NCBI GenBank assembly: GCA_020349865.1
Contig: CP070700.1
Span: forward strand, 1,128,492-1,139,890
Source of the DNA: Desulfobacteraceae bacterium
GTDB lineage: Bacteria; Desulfobacterota; DSM-4660; Desulfatiglandales; Desulfatiglandaceae
Reading direction: 5' to 3'
DNA: 11,399 bases
How positions within the stretch are numbered: the stretch's first letter is position 1; every line of letters begins with the position of its first letter. The notes under the pieces were generated by a model. It saw only the letters and a list, made by a program, of their open reading frames with translations. It searched no databases and had not been told where the DNA came from. Of the stretch, positions 1 to 7,653 are shown one piece after another. The position numbers and the translations under genes are program-made.

Positions 1-294
1 ATCTCCCAGAGGCGTACCAAATACGATGACCCCCTCGGAATTATCACTATCACTCCTTGCTATAAGACCCGGCTCGAGAATGGCAACAACCGCTTTGAAG
101 ACCTCGGCCGAGTAAATAAGTTCGCTGAGAAAGAACTCGCCAGTCTCGAACTTCTTTCCCACCTCTTCCATACCCTTCCTGCATGCATTCAGGACTGCAA
201 GGGGGTCTTCTCCCGAATCCAGCGCCGCCTTAACCGCATCGATCGTTTCGTACCTCTTCATACCGAGAAATGCTGCCTTTATTTTTTCTTTCAT
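1..294 (-). CDS. Corrinoid (B12)-binding methyltransferase protein, N-terminal part, cut by window edge
   Basis: I translated this by eye; 98 codons are present and the gene continues beyond the left edge. The protein begins MKEKIKAAFLGMKRY and has the helical cap seen in corrinoid proteins of the MtbC/MttC/MtaC type: a segment resembling 'A-V-x-x-A-L-D-x-G-x-D-P-L', then 'C-R-x-G-M-E-E-V-G-K-K-F-E-x-G-E-F-F-L-S-E-L' at about residues 38-60. The visible part ends in GTPLGD, which aligns with the start of the G-x-x-x-G-D-x-H-D-I-G-K motif that carries the cobalt-ligating His; the His itself lies outside the window. Such proteins hold the methyl-cobamide that passes methyl groups between substrate-specific and pterin- or CoM-directed methyltransferases in the cytoplasm. 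It lies 76 bp downstream of a UroD-type methyltransferase on the same strand, the usual pairing. A GGGCGG-like sequence a few bases upstream of the ATG is a modest ribosome binding site. I am fairly sure of the family; the methyl donor is unknown. Confidence 0.85.
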   Translation of the reverse strand, partial: MKEKIKAAFLGMKRYETIDAVKAALDSGEDPLAVLNACRKGMEEVGKKFETGEFFLSELIYSAEVFKAVVAILEPGLIARSDSDNSEGVIVFGTPLGD

Positions 295-305
295 AATTTG
301 CCGCC

Positions 306-325
306 CTTTTATAATGTTATAAAAG
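306..325. promoter_or_regulatory. AT-rich 20-bp palindrome before the corrinoid-protein gene
   Basis: CTTTTATAA and TTATAAAAG form perfect 9-bp arms around a TG centre. The site lies 11 bp upstream of the corrinoid-protein start codon, in the gap after the UroD-type methyltransferase gene. It could be an operator, a promoter element (the plus strand contains TATAAT) or a weak RNA hairpin beside the ribosome binding site. The symmetry is seen directly; the function is inferred. Confidence 0.4.
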
Positions 326-370
326 AATTTTTTTCGAATTTATATTTTTAGCCGTCACCTCAACACGTTA

Positions 371-1504
371 TTATTTTCCTCTGTAGTCCTTTGCGGTGTC
401 AATCATCGCTTTCACGTTTTCAAACTTTGCATCAACGGGACATTCGCACCCCGTGGTCAGGAAGAAACCTCCTTCCCTTCCCACCTCGTCTATAAGTCTC
501 TGACAGTATTTACGAATGTCCTCGGGGCTACCCAGGGCCAGGAGTGCTGCGGGGACATCCCCGCTAATGCACATGTGTCCGCCAAGTATATCTTTCGCCC
601 TAAAGATGTCGGTGGTGCTGTCTAAGTCGGCCACACACTTCCCTTTCGGAAATGCTTTAAAGTAAGGCAGATTCAATCCCCAGTCGGTATCCAGGTGAAG
701 CCAGGGTGTAATCCCTTCGGCGAGAAAGGCATCCACATAGCGCTGAAGATACGGCCATTCAAAACGCTCGAAAAGCTCAAGTCTATAGATGGCACCCGAA
801 CCTCTCTCCAAAACGATGAATGCATACTGCCCTTTTGTGACGGCTGCGGTATCAAGGGAATTCTGAATGAGATCGTCGCAGGATGCATCCATCGCAGCTT
901 TCACTTTATCTGGGACTTCGAAGAGATCCATGGTAAACTGGGTCAAGGTCCGACAGAGAGAGAAGGCCATAAGAACCGAATCAACAGTTGTACCAAGAAG
1001 AACGGGGATACCCTTTTCCTCACATATCTCTTTCTCCCGGCAAAACCGTTCGAGCAGAGCGTTTTGAATTGTCGTCAGACGCGTCAGTGACTTCCCGCTC
1101 ATTTTTTCATAGTGGTCATCCCAGAAGGCGTTCCAACCAACAGAGGCAATGTGATCATAGTCGTCTCTTGAAAACAGCTCCTTTTCGTTGATCTGTGCCA
1201 GAGCATCTTCAGCGAGCTGCCTGCCGGGTATGAGGTTTCTTATGGGCGCATTCGCAAACCTCCCTCCGAGCACCGGCCAGTACACATTGGTCTTTGGAAG
1301 CATATCAAATCCACCCAGATCATCGAAGGTCTCGATCATGGCCTGGAAGGCCTTATCGAAATCCCGCCAGGCTTCTCCCTGGGTCATGCCCCGATGACGG
1401 ATAGGAAAACTGATCATGAGGGGCATAACGGGCACCCTGTCCGGCTTTTCAAGGGCAATTGCGGCTTCGACCCTTTCCCTTCTGGTCATGGTTTCTGGTA
1501 TCAC
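371..1504 (-). CDS. Uroporphyrinogen decarboxylase (UroD)-family methyltransferase
   Basis: This 377-residue cytoplasmic TIM-barrel protein of the UroD/MtaA/CmuA superfamily probably moves a methyl group to or from the corrinoid protein encoded next. The N-terminus after Met6 (TRRERVEAAIALEKPDRVPV) is the typical opening of the superfamily. His270 lies in HLDTDW, and a C-terminal GCECP (Cys353, Cys355) corresponds to the zinc-binding region of corrinoid methyltransferases. MtaA-type enzymes have His-x-Cys at the first site, whereas here it is His-x-Asp, so metal binding may differ or the protein may belong to an O-demethylase-like subgroup. The start is GTG: a GGAGG lies 7 nt upstream, while the in-frame ATG five codons in would be too far from it. 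A true haem-pathway HemE is unlikely given the Cys motif and the neighbour. It follows livM after 145 bp, in which I see no clear terminator, so read-through from the transporter operon is possible. Confidence 0.85.
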   Translation of the reverse strand: MIPETMTRRERVEAAIALEKPDRVPVMPLMISFPIRHRGMTQGEAWRDFDKAFQAMIETFDDLGGFDMLPKTNVYWPVLGGRFANAPIRNLIPGRQLAEDALAQINEKELFSRDDYDHIASVGWNAFWDDHYEKMSGKSLTRLTTIQNALLERFCREKEICEEKGIPVLLGTTVDSVLMAFSLCRTLTQFTMDLFEVPDKVKAAMDASCDDLIQNSLDTAAVTKGQYAFIVLERGSGAIYRLELFERFEWPYLQRYVDAFLAEGITPWLHLDTDWGLNLPYFKAFPKGKCVADLDSTTDIFRAKDILGGHMCISGDVPAALLALGSPEDIRKYCQRLIDEVGREGGFFLTTGCECPVDAKFENVKAMIDTAKDYRGK

Positions 1505-1649
1505 GTTAGATCCTCCTTTTCTGCAGAAGCTTTGCCCTAAAGTGATAAATTAAAAGGCTCGGCGATCCCATGCTCCGAATTTAAAAAGCATTATTGTTTG
1601 CAATGTTTCTCTATTTGGTATGCTCGACTTTTTTAATTATAAAATCATT

Positions 1650-2693
1650 CTAATATGTGTAAGGCCATCCCTTCCAATAATTCTTGATCCTCACCCAGAT
1701 GCCAAACAACCCTGTGGGTTCAAAGATGAGGAAGAGGATAATGACCAACCCGTAACAACTGGCCTGAAGATCCGCCATCCGGGTGACAAGAAAAGGGTAG
1801 TCCTGGCTCAAGGCATCTCTCAATAATCTGATCCCTTCAGGGAGCAGGGTGATAAATATGGCACCATAGATGGTGCCGATGATGGTGCCTACGCCCCCCA
1901 CCAGACACATGGCCAGGTATTCTATGGTCATGAGGAAAGTGAAATGCTCCGGGCCGATGAACGACAGGGTCACGGCATAGAGGCCTCCTGCGATACCTGC
2001 GTAGAAGGAGCAGACCATGAATGATAGGATTTTGTATTTGGTGATATCAACGCCGATCACCTCTGCTGCTATGTCATAATCCCTTATGGCTATGAAAGCC
2101 CGCCCTGCCTCAGTACGAAACAGGTTTCTGGCAAAGGCAGTGGCACAGACAACGAGAAAAAGTATGAGAAAATAGATCTTTTTGTCCGAGTCAAAAACAA
2201 AGCCGAAAAACGATGCTTCAGGGACTGTCATGCCTCCGGTTCCATTGGTCAAGTCGTTCCAATGAATAATGACGTATTCCACGATAAAATAGAAGGCAAA
2301 TGTGGCTATGGCCAGGTACAGGCCGCGCAGTCTCAGACAGGGGATGGCGATGATGAGACCGCTCAAGGCACTTACCAGCCCGGCCAGGGGAAAAGAAATC
2401 CAGAAGGGGATTCCCCACCTCACCGACAAAATGGTTGAGGCATAGGCTCCGATGGCGATGAATGCTGAGTGCCCCAGTGAGATCTGACCCGTATAACCGG
2501 AAAGAATATTCAGGCCCAAAGCACCAATGATGGCGATACCGCAGAGATTGGCGGTATACAAGAAGTACTGCTCCACAACAAAAGGGAAAACAATAAGACT
2601 GAGGGCCAGGACGCACAGCCAGAATTTGATAAAGCGCGTCTGGAAAATCTTGATGTCATCACGATAGCTTGTTTTGTACTGCCCACTTCCCAT
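1650..2693 (-). CDS. livM: Branched-chain amino acid-type ABC transporter permease LivM
   Basis: This inner-membrane permease has 347 residues and many hydrophobic segments, and would form the translocation channel with LivH. Family marks are the conserved 'GLNILSGYTGQISLGHSAF' stretch at about residues 57-75 and the cytoplasmic coupling-loop region 'LVGGVGTIIGTIYGA' near residues 264-278, which meets the ATPases. A polar N-terminal extension (about 20 residues) precedes the first membrane helix, and the tail ends in a Trp/Tyr-rich KNYWKGWPYTY. It starts 19 bp after the livH stop codon, so the two are co-transcribed; only a weak GGGG-type ribosome binding site is visible. Liv-family importers carry branched-chain amino acids in some bacteria but also amides, urea and aromatic or other organic acids. 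The acyl-CoA ligase inside this operon argues for a carboxylic acid, but that is inference. Confidence 0.93.
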   Translation of the reverse strand: MGSGQYKTSYRDDIKIFQTRFIKFWLCVLALSLIVFPFVVEQYFLYTANLCGIAIIGALGLNILSGYTGQISLGHSAFIAIGAYASTILSVRWGIPFWISFPLAGLVSALSGLIIAIPCLRLRGLYLAIATFAFYFIVEYVIIHWNDLTNGTGGMTVPEASFFGFVFDSDKKIYFLILFLVVCATAFARNLFRTEAGRAFIAIRDYDIAAEVIGVDITKYKILSFMVCSFYAGIAGGLYAVTLSFIGPEHFTFLMTIEYLAMCLVGGVGTIIGTIYGAIFITLLPEGIRLLRDALSQDYPFLVTRMADLQASCYGLVIILFLIFEPTGLFGIWVRIKNYWKGWPYTY

Positions 2694-2712
2694 ATCTTAC
2701 AACCCCGATCAT

Positions 2713-3612
2713 TTAAACGCGGATTATCTCTTTCTTGCCAAATAAACCATAAGGTTTGATCATGAGTGCAAGCAGAAGCACGAAAAAGGCTGAGAGTTCC
2801 TTAACGCCTGATCCAAAAACCTCTGAAAGATAACCGCCTGCCATGTTCTCGGTCATTCCTACTATGAGTCCCCCTAAGATGGCACCACTTATGCTGTCAA
2901 TGCCGCCCAATACCACCGCGGGAAAGACCTTGAGCCCGATCAGGCTCATATTGGTATCCAAGTTTGAAATGCTTGCAAATAAGATCCCGCCAATGGAGGC
3001 CACAACAGAGGCCATAACCCAGGACAGTGAAAAAATCTTACGAACGCTGATCCCCATCAAGAAGGCGTACTTTTGATTGAAGGCTGTGGCCCTCATAGCA
3101 ACACCCAACTTGTTGTATTTGAAAAAAAAGAAGCACATGAAGAACAGCCCCAGCGCGGCCGCGATGGTGGTCAACTCAACAGGAAGGATCACAAGGTCAA
3201 GGAAATGGAGCGCTTTCGATGAAAATGGGGAGGGAAAAAGAATCTGGTCGTGTCCCCAGATAAGCCCCACCATGCTCCTGAGCAGGGTGGAGAGACCCAC
3301 AGTAACCATGATCACAGAGAAAACGGATTCTCCAACCAGGGGTCTGAGTATGGCCATTTCTATGAGAACGCCAAGGGCCGAGGAAAAGAGCAATGTGATC
3401 AAAAAGGCGGGCATGAAAGGGATCCGGTAACTTGAGACCAGATAGTAACAGAAATAGGCCCCCAGCATCATAAGCTCGCCCTGGGCAAAATTCACCACAT
3501 TCGTGGCCTTGTATATGAGAACAAACCCCAGTGCAACAAGACCATAAATGCTCCCGACAATCAATCCGCTCAAAACCAACTGAAAAAAGATCTGAAGTTC
3601 TCCGATATCCAT
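2713..3612 (-). CDS. livH: Branched-chain amino acid-type ABC transporter permease LivH
   Basis: This 299-residue inner-membrane permease is the partner of LivM. It carries the classic N-terminal block 'LVALGFVLIYKATNVVNFAQGELMM' (about residues 25-49, shown in part by NFAQGE) and the C-terminal 'FPAVVLGGIDSISGAILGG' coupling-loop region near residues 230-248. Several hydrophobic helices span the rest and the length is normal for LivH. The chosen ATG starts MDIGELQIFFQL; the upstream ribosome binding site is weak (GGGA about 9 nt away). The gene lies 128 bp after the binding-protein gene, separated from it by a GC-rich hairpin, and 19 bp before livM. The hairpin would allow the binding protein to be made in excess over the permeases, as is common for such operons. 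Confidence 0.94.
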   Translation of the reverse strand: MDIGELQIFFQLVLSGLIVGSIYGLVALGFVLIYKATNVVNFAQGELMMLGAYFCYYLVSSYRIPFMPAFLITLLFSSALGVLIEMAILRPLVGESVFSVIMVTVGLSTLLRSMVGLIWGHDQILFPSPFSSKALHFLDLVILPVELTTIAAALGLFFMCFFFFKYNKLGVAMRATAFNQKYAFLMGISVRKIFSLSWVMASVVASIGGILFASISNLDTNMSLIGLKVFPAVVLGGIDSISGAILGGLIVGMTENMAGGYLSEVFGSGVKELSAFFVLLLALMIKPYGLFGKKEIIRV

Positions 3613-3703
3613 TTTTCAAAATCCCATACCTGGGTGTCCTGTTACACGAAAACAAGCACTCTTCAGTCTCAATTGGGTACAGTCTGCCCTGGTTTCTTGA
3701 AAA

Positions 3704-3734
3704 CCTGGGCCGGCGCAAAAAGCTCCGGCCCAGG
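3704..3734 (-). terminator. Intercistronic GC-rich hairpin between binding-protein gene and livH
   Basis: CCTGGGCCGG and CCGGCCCAGG form a perfect 10-bp stem with an 11-nt loop. On the coding (minus) strand it begins 7 nt after the binding-protein stop codon and is followed by only four T residues. This fits a leaky terminator or a 3'-end-stabilising hairpin that raises binding-protein mRNA relative to the permease genes. The structure is seen in the sequence; the effect is inferred from similar operons. Confidence 0.6.
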
Positions 3735-3740
3735 CCTCTC

Positions 3741-4946
3741 TTACCTGGAGACAGCGTTCCACCCCGTTACGGGAACAAAACGCTTATTTGCCAAATCTCC
3801 TCGTGTCATCCTCGCAAATCCGGGCGACCCGTGGGATGTGGCGGAGTATGTGATGGGGCCCATCAGGCCTTCCGGATCAAATCCCTTTAAGGACTCGAGG
3901 GCCTTAATCAGGCCTTCCCGTGTGAGATCTTTTCCTGCTCTCTTGGCGCCCTCGGCAAAGACCATGGCATTGATCCAGCCATACACATAATAGGGATGAA
4001 TCTTGGCTGCCGCAGGCATCCACTTATCTCCAAAGTACTTTTTTGATGCTTCGACCAATCTCTTCATTCCCGGAATGCCTTCGTCAGGCATGGCAAAGAT
4101 GTTCACAACAAGGAGATCCTTTCCGTATTCGCCTGCCAGCTGCAAGGTAACAATAAGGCCCAGGGTGTTAGAACCTATAAAGGTTGGTTTCCAGTTGAAC
4201 TTCTGCGACTCTTTCAAGAACATGGCCCCTGATTTTATCCCCGAGGCGATGAGCACGAAATCGGGATTGGCCTTCCTGAGGTTGATTACCTGGGACTTGA
4301 AATCAACGGCGTCATATTTATACGTCTCCATGGCAATGGGCGGGAGGTTATGTTTCTTCCGAGCGATCTCCAGGCCCTTTAAATGATCCCTTCCCCAGTC
4401 ATCGTCCTGGCAAAAAAGCGCTATTTTGGGATTCTTGGCTCCCAAATTATTCAGGATATAATCCACCACGAAAAGAGACTGATCAATGTAATTGGTGCCC
4501 ACGGCAAATACATATCTCTTCAGAGGTTCGTACATGCTCGTTGCAAGAGAGCAGGCCGGAGCAATGGGAATCTTCTGTTTCTTGGCAATGGGGAAGAGAG
4601 CGGTGCTGGGCGCTGTTCCCCATGGGGAGACGATCGCGAACACGCCATCTTTGGCCATGAGTTTCTTGGCGGCCGCCACAGCTTTGGCCGGGCTGTAGGC
4701 GCAATCCTCTACGATTACCTCCACTTTTCTTCCGTTAATGCCTCCCTTTTCATTCAAATCTTTAAAGAAAGAGACAATCCCGTCGGCCATACCAATGCCG
4801 CCGATGGCTGTTGGGCCCGTAAGATCGCTGACCACGCCAATCTTTATGGTATCGCCGGTCACACCCGTTTCAGCATGAATAACGCCTCCTCCTAAAAAAA
4901 ATAGAACGGCAAGAATCGTTAAAAACCATTTCGCTAACATTCTCAT
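3741..4946 (-). CDS. Periplasmic substrate-binding protein of Liv-type ABC transporter
   Basis: This 401-residue type 1 periplasmic binding protein (Peripla_BP_6/LivK-like) captures the ligand and delivers it to LivH-LivM. I chose the ATG at 4946 because AAGGGGG lies 6 nt upstream and it gives a clean signal peptide: MRMLAKWF, a hydrophobic core LTILAVLFFLGGG, and a likely cleavage after Ala25 (VIHA|ETG). The open frame extends 16 codons further upstream but that part lacks signal-peptide character. The mature part opens 'GDTIKIGVVSDLTGPTA', the standard start of the fold, followed by 'GGINGRKVEVIVED' and 'KNPKIALFCQDDDWGRD'. There is no lipobox Cys, so it should be a soluble periplasmic protein. 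It follows the ligase gene after 81 bp. The ligand is unknown; homologues bind amino acids or aromatic and other organic acids. Confidence 0.93.
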   Translation of the reverse strand: MRMLAKWFLTILAVLFFLGGGVIHAETGVTGDTIKIGVVSDLTGPTAIGGIGMADGIVSFFKDLNEKGGINGRKVEVIVEDCAYSPAKAVAAAKKLMAKDGVFAIVSPWGTAPSTALFPIAKKQKIPIAPACSLATSMYEPLKRYVFAVGTNYIDQSLFVVDYILNNLGAKNPKIALFCQDDDWGRDHLKGLEIARKKHNLPPIAMETYKYDAVDFKSQVINLRKANPDFVLIASGIKSGAMFLKESQKFNWKPTFIGSNTLGLIVTLQLAGEYGKDLLVVNIFAMPDEGIPGMKRLVEASKKYFGDKWMPAAAKIHPYYVYGWINAMVFAEGAKRAGKDLTREGLIKALESLKGFDPEGLMGPITYSATSHGSPGFARMTRGDLANKRFVPVTGWNAVSR

Positions 4947-5027
4947 TTGATACCCCCTTTCCATCTCATAGGTTGAACACTGTAACAAAACCATAAGATC
5001 CGTTTCCGAGTTTCCGTCTTTTGTCTA

Positions 5028-6872
5028 TCACCTCCTTCCATACATGGAGTGAATGATATCATTGAATTTATCCTCGACGGTTTTTCTCCTGACCTTCATG
5101 GTGGCCGTGAGTTCGTCATCATCGTGATCCAGCTCCTTGTCCAGGAGTGTGAATTTTTTTATTGCCTCCACACGGGCAAATTCCTTGTTGGCCTCGTCCA
5201 CCTCTTTCTTGATGAGTTCATAGACATCCGGATTTTGCGCAAGACTCTTAAAAGTAGTATAAGCGATCTTATTATCCTGAGCCCAATTGCTCACCGTATC
5301 CAATTCTATCTGGATGAGGGCCGTTAGATAGGGCTTCCGATCGCCCATAACTATGGCCTCATTTATATAGGGACTGCACTTGAGACGATTTTCCATTTCA
5401 GAGGGGGCAATATTTTTCCCGCCGGCAGTGATTATGATATCCTTCTTCCTATCCGTGATATAGAGATATCCTTCATCATCAAGGACACCCATATCACCCG
5501 AATGCATCCAGCCGTCACCTCGGGCTTTTTCGGTGGCCTCCGGATCCTTGTAATACCCTGCAAAGAGCATCTCGCTTCGAGACATTATCTCTCCGTCCTC
5601 TCCGAGCCGACACTCCACGCCCGGTAACGGTTTCCCCACAGAGCCGACCTTTCTTTCATATCCGTGATGAATATGGGAAACCCCGGAGACCTCCGTCTGG
5701 CCGTAGACTTCGCTAATTTTTAGCCCAAGGAGACGGAAAAACTTCAAGATCTCAGGGGCGATCGGTGCGGCACCGCTAATGGCATTCCTGACCTTCACCA
5801 GACCCAGCTTGTCCAGGAGATAGCGGTAAAGGCAGATGTAACCAGACCAGTACAGGAGTTTCCATCCTATATGAATTCTTTCCCCTTGAAGCTCTCTTTC
5901 CACAATTCTGCGGCCAACAGGAATCCAGAAACGATATGCCAGTCTCTTGAAGGGGGTCGCAGATTTCATTCGGATATTGATTGAGGCGTGCATTTTCTCC
6001 CAGATACGGGGAACGCCCACGAATAGGGTAGGGGCGATCTCGCAAATGCTCTCCTGAACCGTATCGATGCTTTCTGCAAAATTGACGACATAGCCTGCGG
6101 ACAACGCAAGAATAACGGACATGAGTCTTTCAGCAATGTGACAAAGTGGGAGATAGGAGACAACCTGATCCTCGCTGCTCAGGTATAATACACTGGAGAA
6201 ACTGCCAGCAAGGGAGATCAGATTGTGGTGGGTGAGCATGGCCCCTTTGGGAGGTCCTGTGGTTCCTGACGTATAAACCATGAGCGCCACATCAGCAGGT
6301 TCGGTTTGTGAGATCAGTGTCTCAAATAGTCCGGGACTTTCTTTAAATTTCTCCTGACCCAGCTCTTCTGCCCGGTTAAAAGAAACAATTTCAGGCTCCC
6401 TGTAGTGCCTGAGACCTTTCATGTCTATCACAATGATCTTCTTCAGCTTGGGCAGTTGCTCCTTGACCTCAAGGACCTTATCTGTCTGCTCCTGATCTTT
6501 GACAACGACCATTACGGAATCAGAATGGCCCAGGACGTATTTTACCTGTTTTGCGGGATTAGTGGCATAGATACCCACAGACACAGCGCCAAGTGTCTGT
6601 GCCGCCAGATCGGCATAGAGCCATTCCCTGCAATTATCTCCGAGAATAGCCAATTTATCGCCTTTTTGAAGACCCAGTTTTATGAGCCCTAGGCAGACAT
6701 GTTTCACATGGTCGTAATAATGGTTCCACGATACTTCCTTCCAGACCCCTAGGTCCTTTTCTCTCAGGGCCGTGGCATCTCCATAGCGCTGCCTGTTTCG
6801 CGCCAGCAATCCAGGAAGCGTTTCAGGAATAGAAAAAGGGGAAGACTCTTGTATCTCAGGGGAGGTATGCAT
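5028..6872 (-). CDS. AMP-forming long-chain-type acyl-CoA synthetase (FadD15-like)
   Basis: This ligase would activate a carboxylic acid to its CoA thioester using ATP, giving AMP and PPi, in the cytoplasm. All main adenylate-forming motifs are present in the 614-residue protein: P-loop YTSGTTGPPKG (about 200-210), YGQTE (390-394), the SGD block (458-460), the DRKKD hinge (474-478), GGKNIAP (484-490) and a C-terminal catalytic Lys593 in TMKVRR. Its length and 'LPLCHIAER' stretch match the long-chain acyl-CoA ligase branch, but substrate range cannot be judged. The open frame continues 72 codons upstream, but that part is Arg/Trp-rich and merely antiparallels the livG reading frame in another phase; I therefore start at ATG 6872, which overlaps livG by 17 bp and has GGAG 9 nt upstream. 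It is embedded between livG and the binding-protein gene, suggesting that the imported compound is immediately trapped as a CoA ester. Confidence 0.92.
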   Translation of the reverse strand: MHTSPEIQESSPFSIPETLPGLLARNRQRYGDATALREKDLGVWKEVSWNHYYDHVKHVCLGLIKLGLQKGDKLAILGDNCREWLYADLAAQTLGAVSVGIYATNPAKQVKYVLGHSDSVMVVVKDQEQTDKVLEVKEQLPKLKKIIVIDMKGLRHYREPEIVSFNRAEELGQEKFKESPGLFETLISQTEPADVALMVYTSGTTGPPKGAMLTHHNLISLAGSFSSVLYLSSEDQVVSYLPLCHIAERLMSVILALSAGYVVNFAESIDTVQESICEIAPTLFVGVPRIWEKMHASINIRMKSATPFKRLAYRFWIPVGRRIVERELQGERIHIGWKLLYWSGYICLYRYLLDKLGLVKVRNAISGAAPIAPEILKFFRLLGLKISEVYGQTEVSGVSHIHHGYERKVGSVGKPLPGVECRLGEDGEIMSRSEMLFAGYYKDPEATEKARGDGWMHSGDMGVLDDEGYLYITDRKKDIIITAGGKNIAPSEMENRLKCSPYINEAIVMGDRKPYLTALIQIELDTVSNWAQDNKIAYTTFKSLAQNPDVYELIKKEVDEANKEFARVEAIKKFTLLDKELDHDDDELTATMKVRRKTVEDKFNDIIHSMYGRR

Positions 6873-7653
6873 TCTCTTCTTCTCCAAGGTAGGCCTGGAT
6901 GACCAGAGGATCGATGGAGATCTCCTCCGGGCTTCCCTCCGCGATCTTTTCTCCGAAGTTGACGACCATAATTCTATCAGAAACATCCATGACCACACCC
7001 ATATCATGCTCAACAAGAATGGTGGTCGTCCCAAATTCCTCATTGATGTCCAGAATAAATCGGGCCATTTCTTCGGTCTCTTCCACATTCATGCCGGCTA
7101 CGGGTTCATCCAAGAGGAGTAACTGAGGCTCCATGGCAAGGGCGCGACCCAGTTCCACCCGTTTCTGAATGCCGAAGGGAAGGGAACCGACAATCTTTTT
7201 TCTCACGCCCTCTATCTCCAGAAAATCGATGATCTCCTCAACGATCTTCCGGTTTTCCAACTCTTCGCAGAGGGCTTTCCCGTAAAACAGTCCTCCCCTG
7301 ATAAGTCCCGCCTTAAGGTAAAGATTTCTGCCAAGAAGGAGGTTATCGAGAACCGTCATATTGTTGAAGAGAGCGACATTCTGAAACGTGCGCGCAACCC
7401 CCTTGTGTGCAATCACATGAGGTTTTAGACTGGTGATATCCATGCCTTCAAACAAGATCTTTCCAGCGCCCGGTTTGTATATGCCGTTGATACAGTTAAA
7501 AATGGTGCTCTTCCCGGCCCCATTCGGTCCGATGATGGCAAAGAGTTCTCCGTTTCCAACCCGAAAACTCATGTTCGCAATGGCCTTAATCCCGCCGAAC
7601 TGCATGGAGAGACCTGATATTTCAAGTTTTGCCGTTTTGCTCAGGACAGCCAC
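6856..7653 (-). CDS. livG: Branched-chain-type ABC transporter ATP-binding protein LivG
   Basis: This 265-residue ATPase subunit powers the LivHM importer from the cytoplasmic face. Walker A is GPNGAGKST (42-50), the Q-loop Gln is at 91, Walker B is LLLLDEP (178-184) followed by VAGMN, and the switch His is in VEHD (216). The signature region reads SLPFGIQKRVELGRAL (about 157-172) in place of a canonical LSGGQ; LivG proteins often have a degenerate signature here, so this is probably not inactivating. The start is GTG, overlapping the livF stop by 13 bp; ribosome-binding bases lie very close (AAGGAAGAG), so translational coupling to livF is likely and a CTG three codons in cannot be excluded. 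The 3' end overlaps the ligase gene by 17 bp. Confidence 0.93.
   Translation of the reverse strand: MAVLSKTAKLEISGLSMQFGGIKAIANMSFRVGNGELFAIIGPNGAGKSTIFNCINGIYKPGAGKILFEGMDITSLKPHVIAHKGVARTFQNVALFNNMTVLDNLLLGRNLYLKAGLIRGGLFYGKALCEELENRKIVEEIIDFLEIEGVRKKIVGSLPFGIQKRVELGRALAMEPQLLLLDEPVAGMNVEETEEMARFILDINEEFGTTTILVEHDMGVVMDVSDRIMVVNFGEKIAEGSPEEISIDPLVIQAYLGEEENAYLP

Noticed and set aside
695..1090. 131-residue plus-strand ORF opposite the methyltransferase gene
   Set aside because: Shadow of the intact minus-strand gene with no similarity of its own.
3197..3718. 173-residue minus-strand ORF overlapping livH in another frame
   Set aside because: livH has clear family motifs in its own frame; this one is an Arg/His/Pro-rich shadow.
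4947..4994. 16-codon upstream extension of the binding-protein frame
   Set aside because: It would bury the signal peptide; the ATG at 4946 has its own AAGGGGG.
5022..5040. Perfect AGGAGGTGA on the minus strand at the ligase stop codon
   Set aside because: No start codon lies 5-10 nt downstream; the bases are explained by the terminal Arg-Arg codons and the stop.
6873..7088. 72-codon N-terminal extension of the acyl-CoA ligase frame
   Set aside because: It overlaps livG in another phase, is Arg/Trp-rich and lacks family similarity; the ATG at 6872 has GGAG upstream and gives the normal ligase start.
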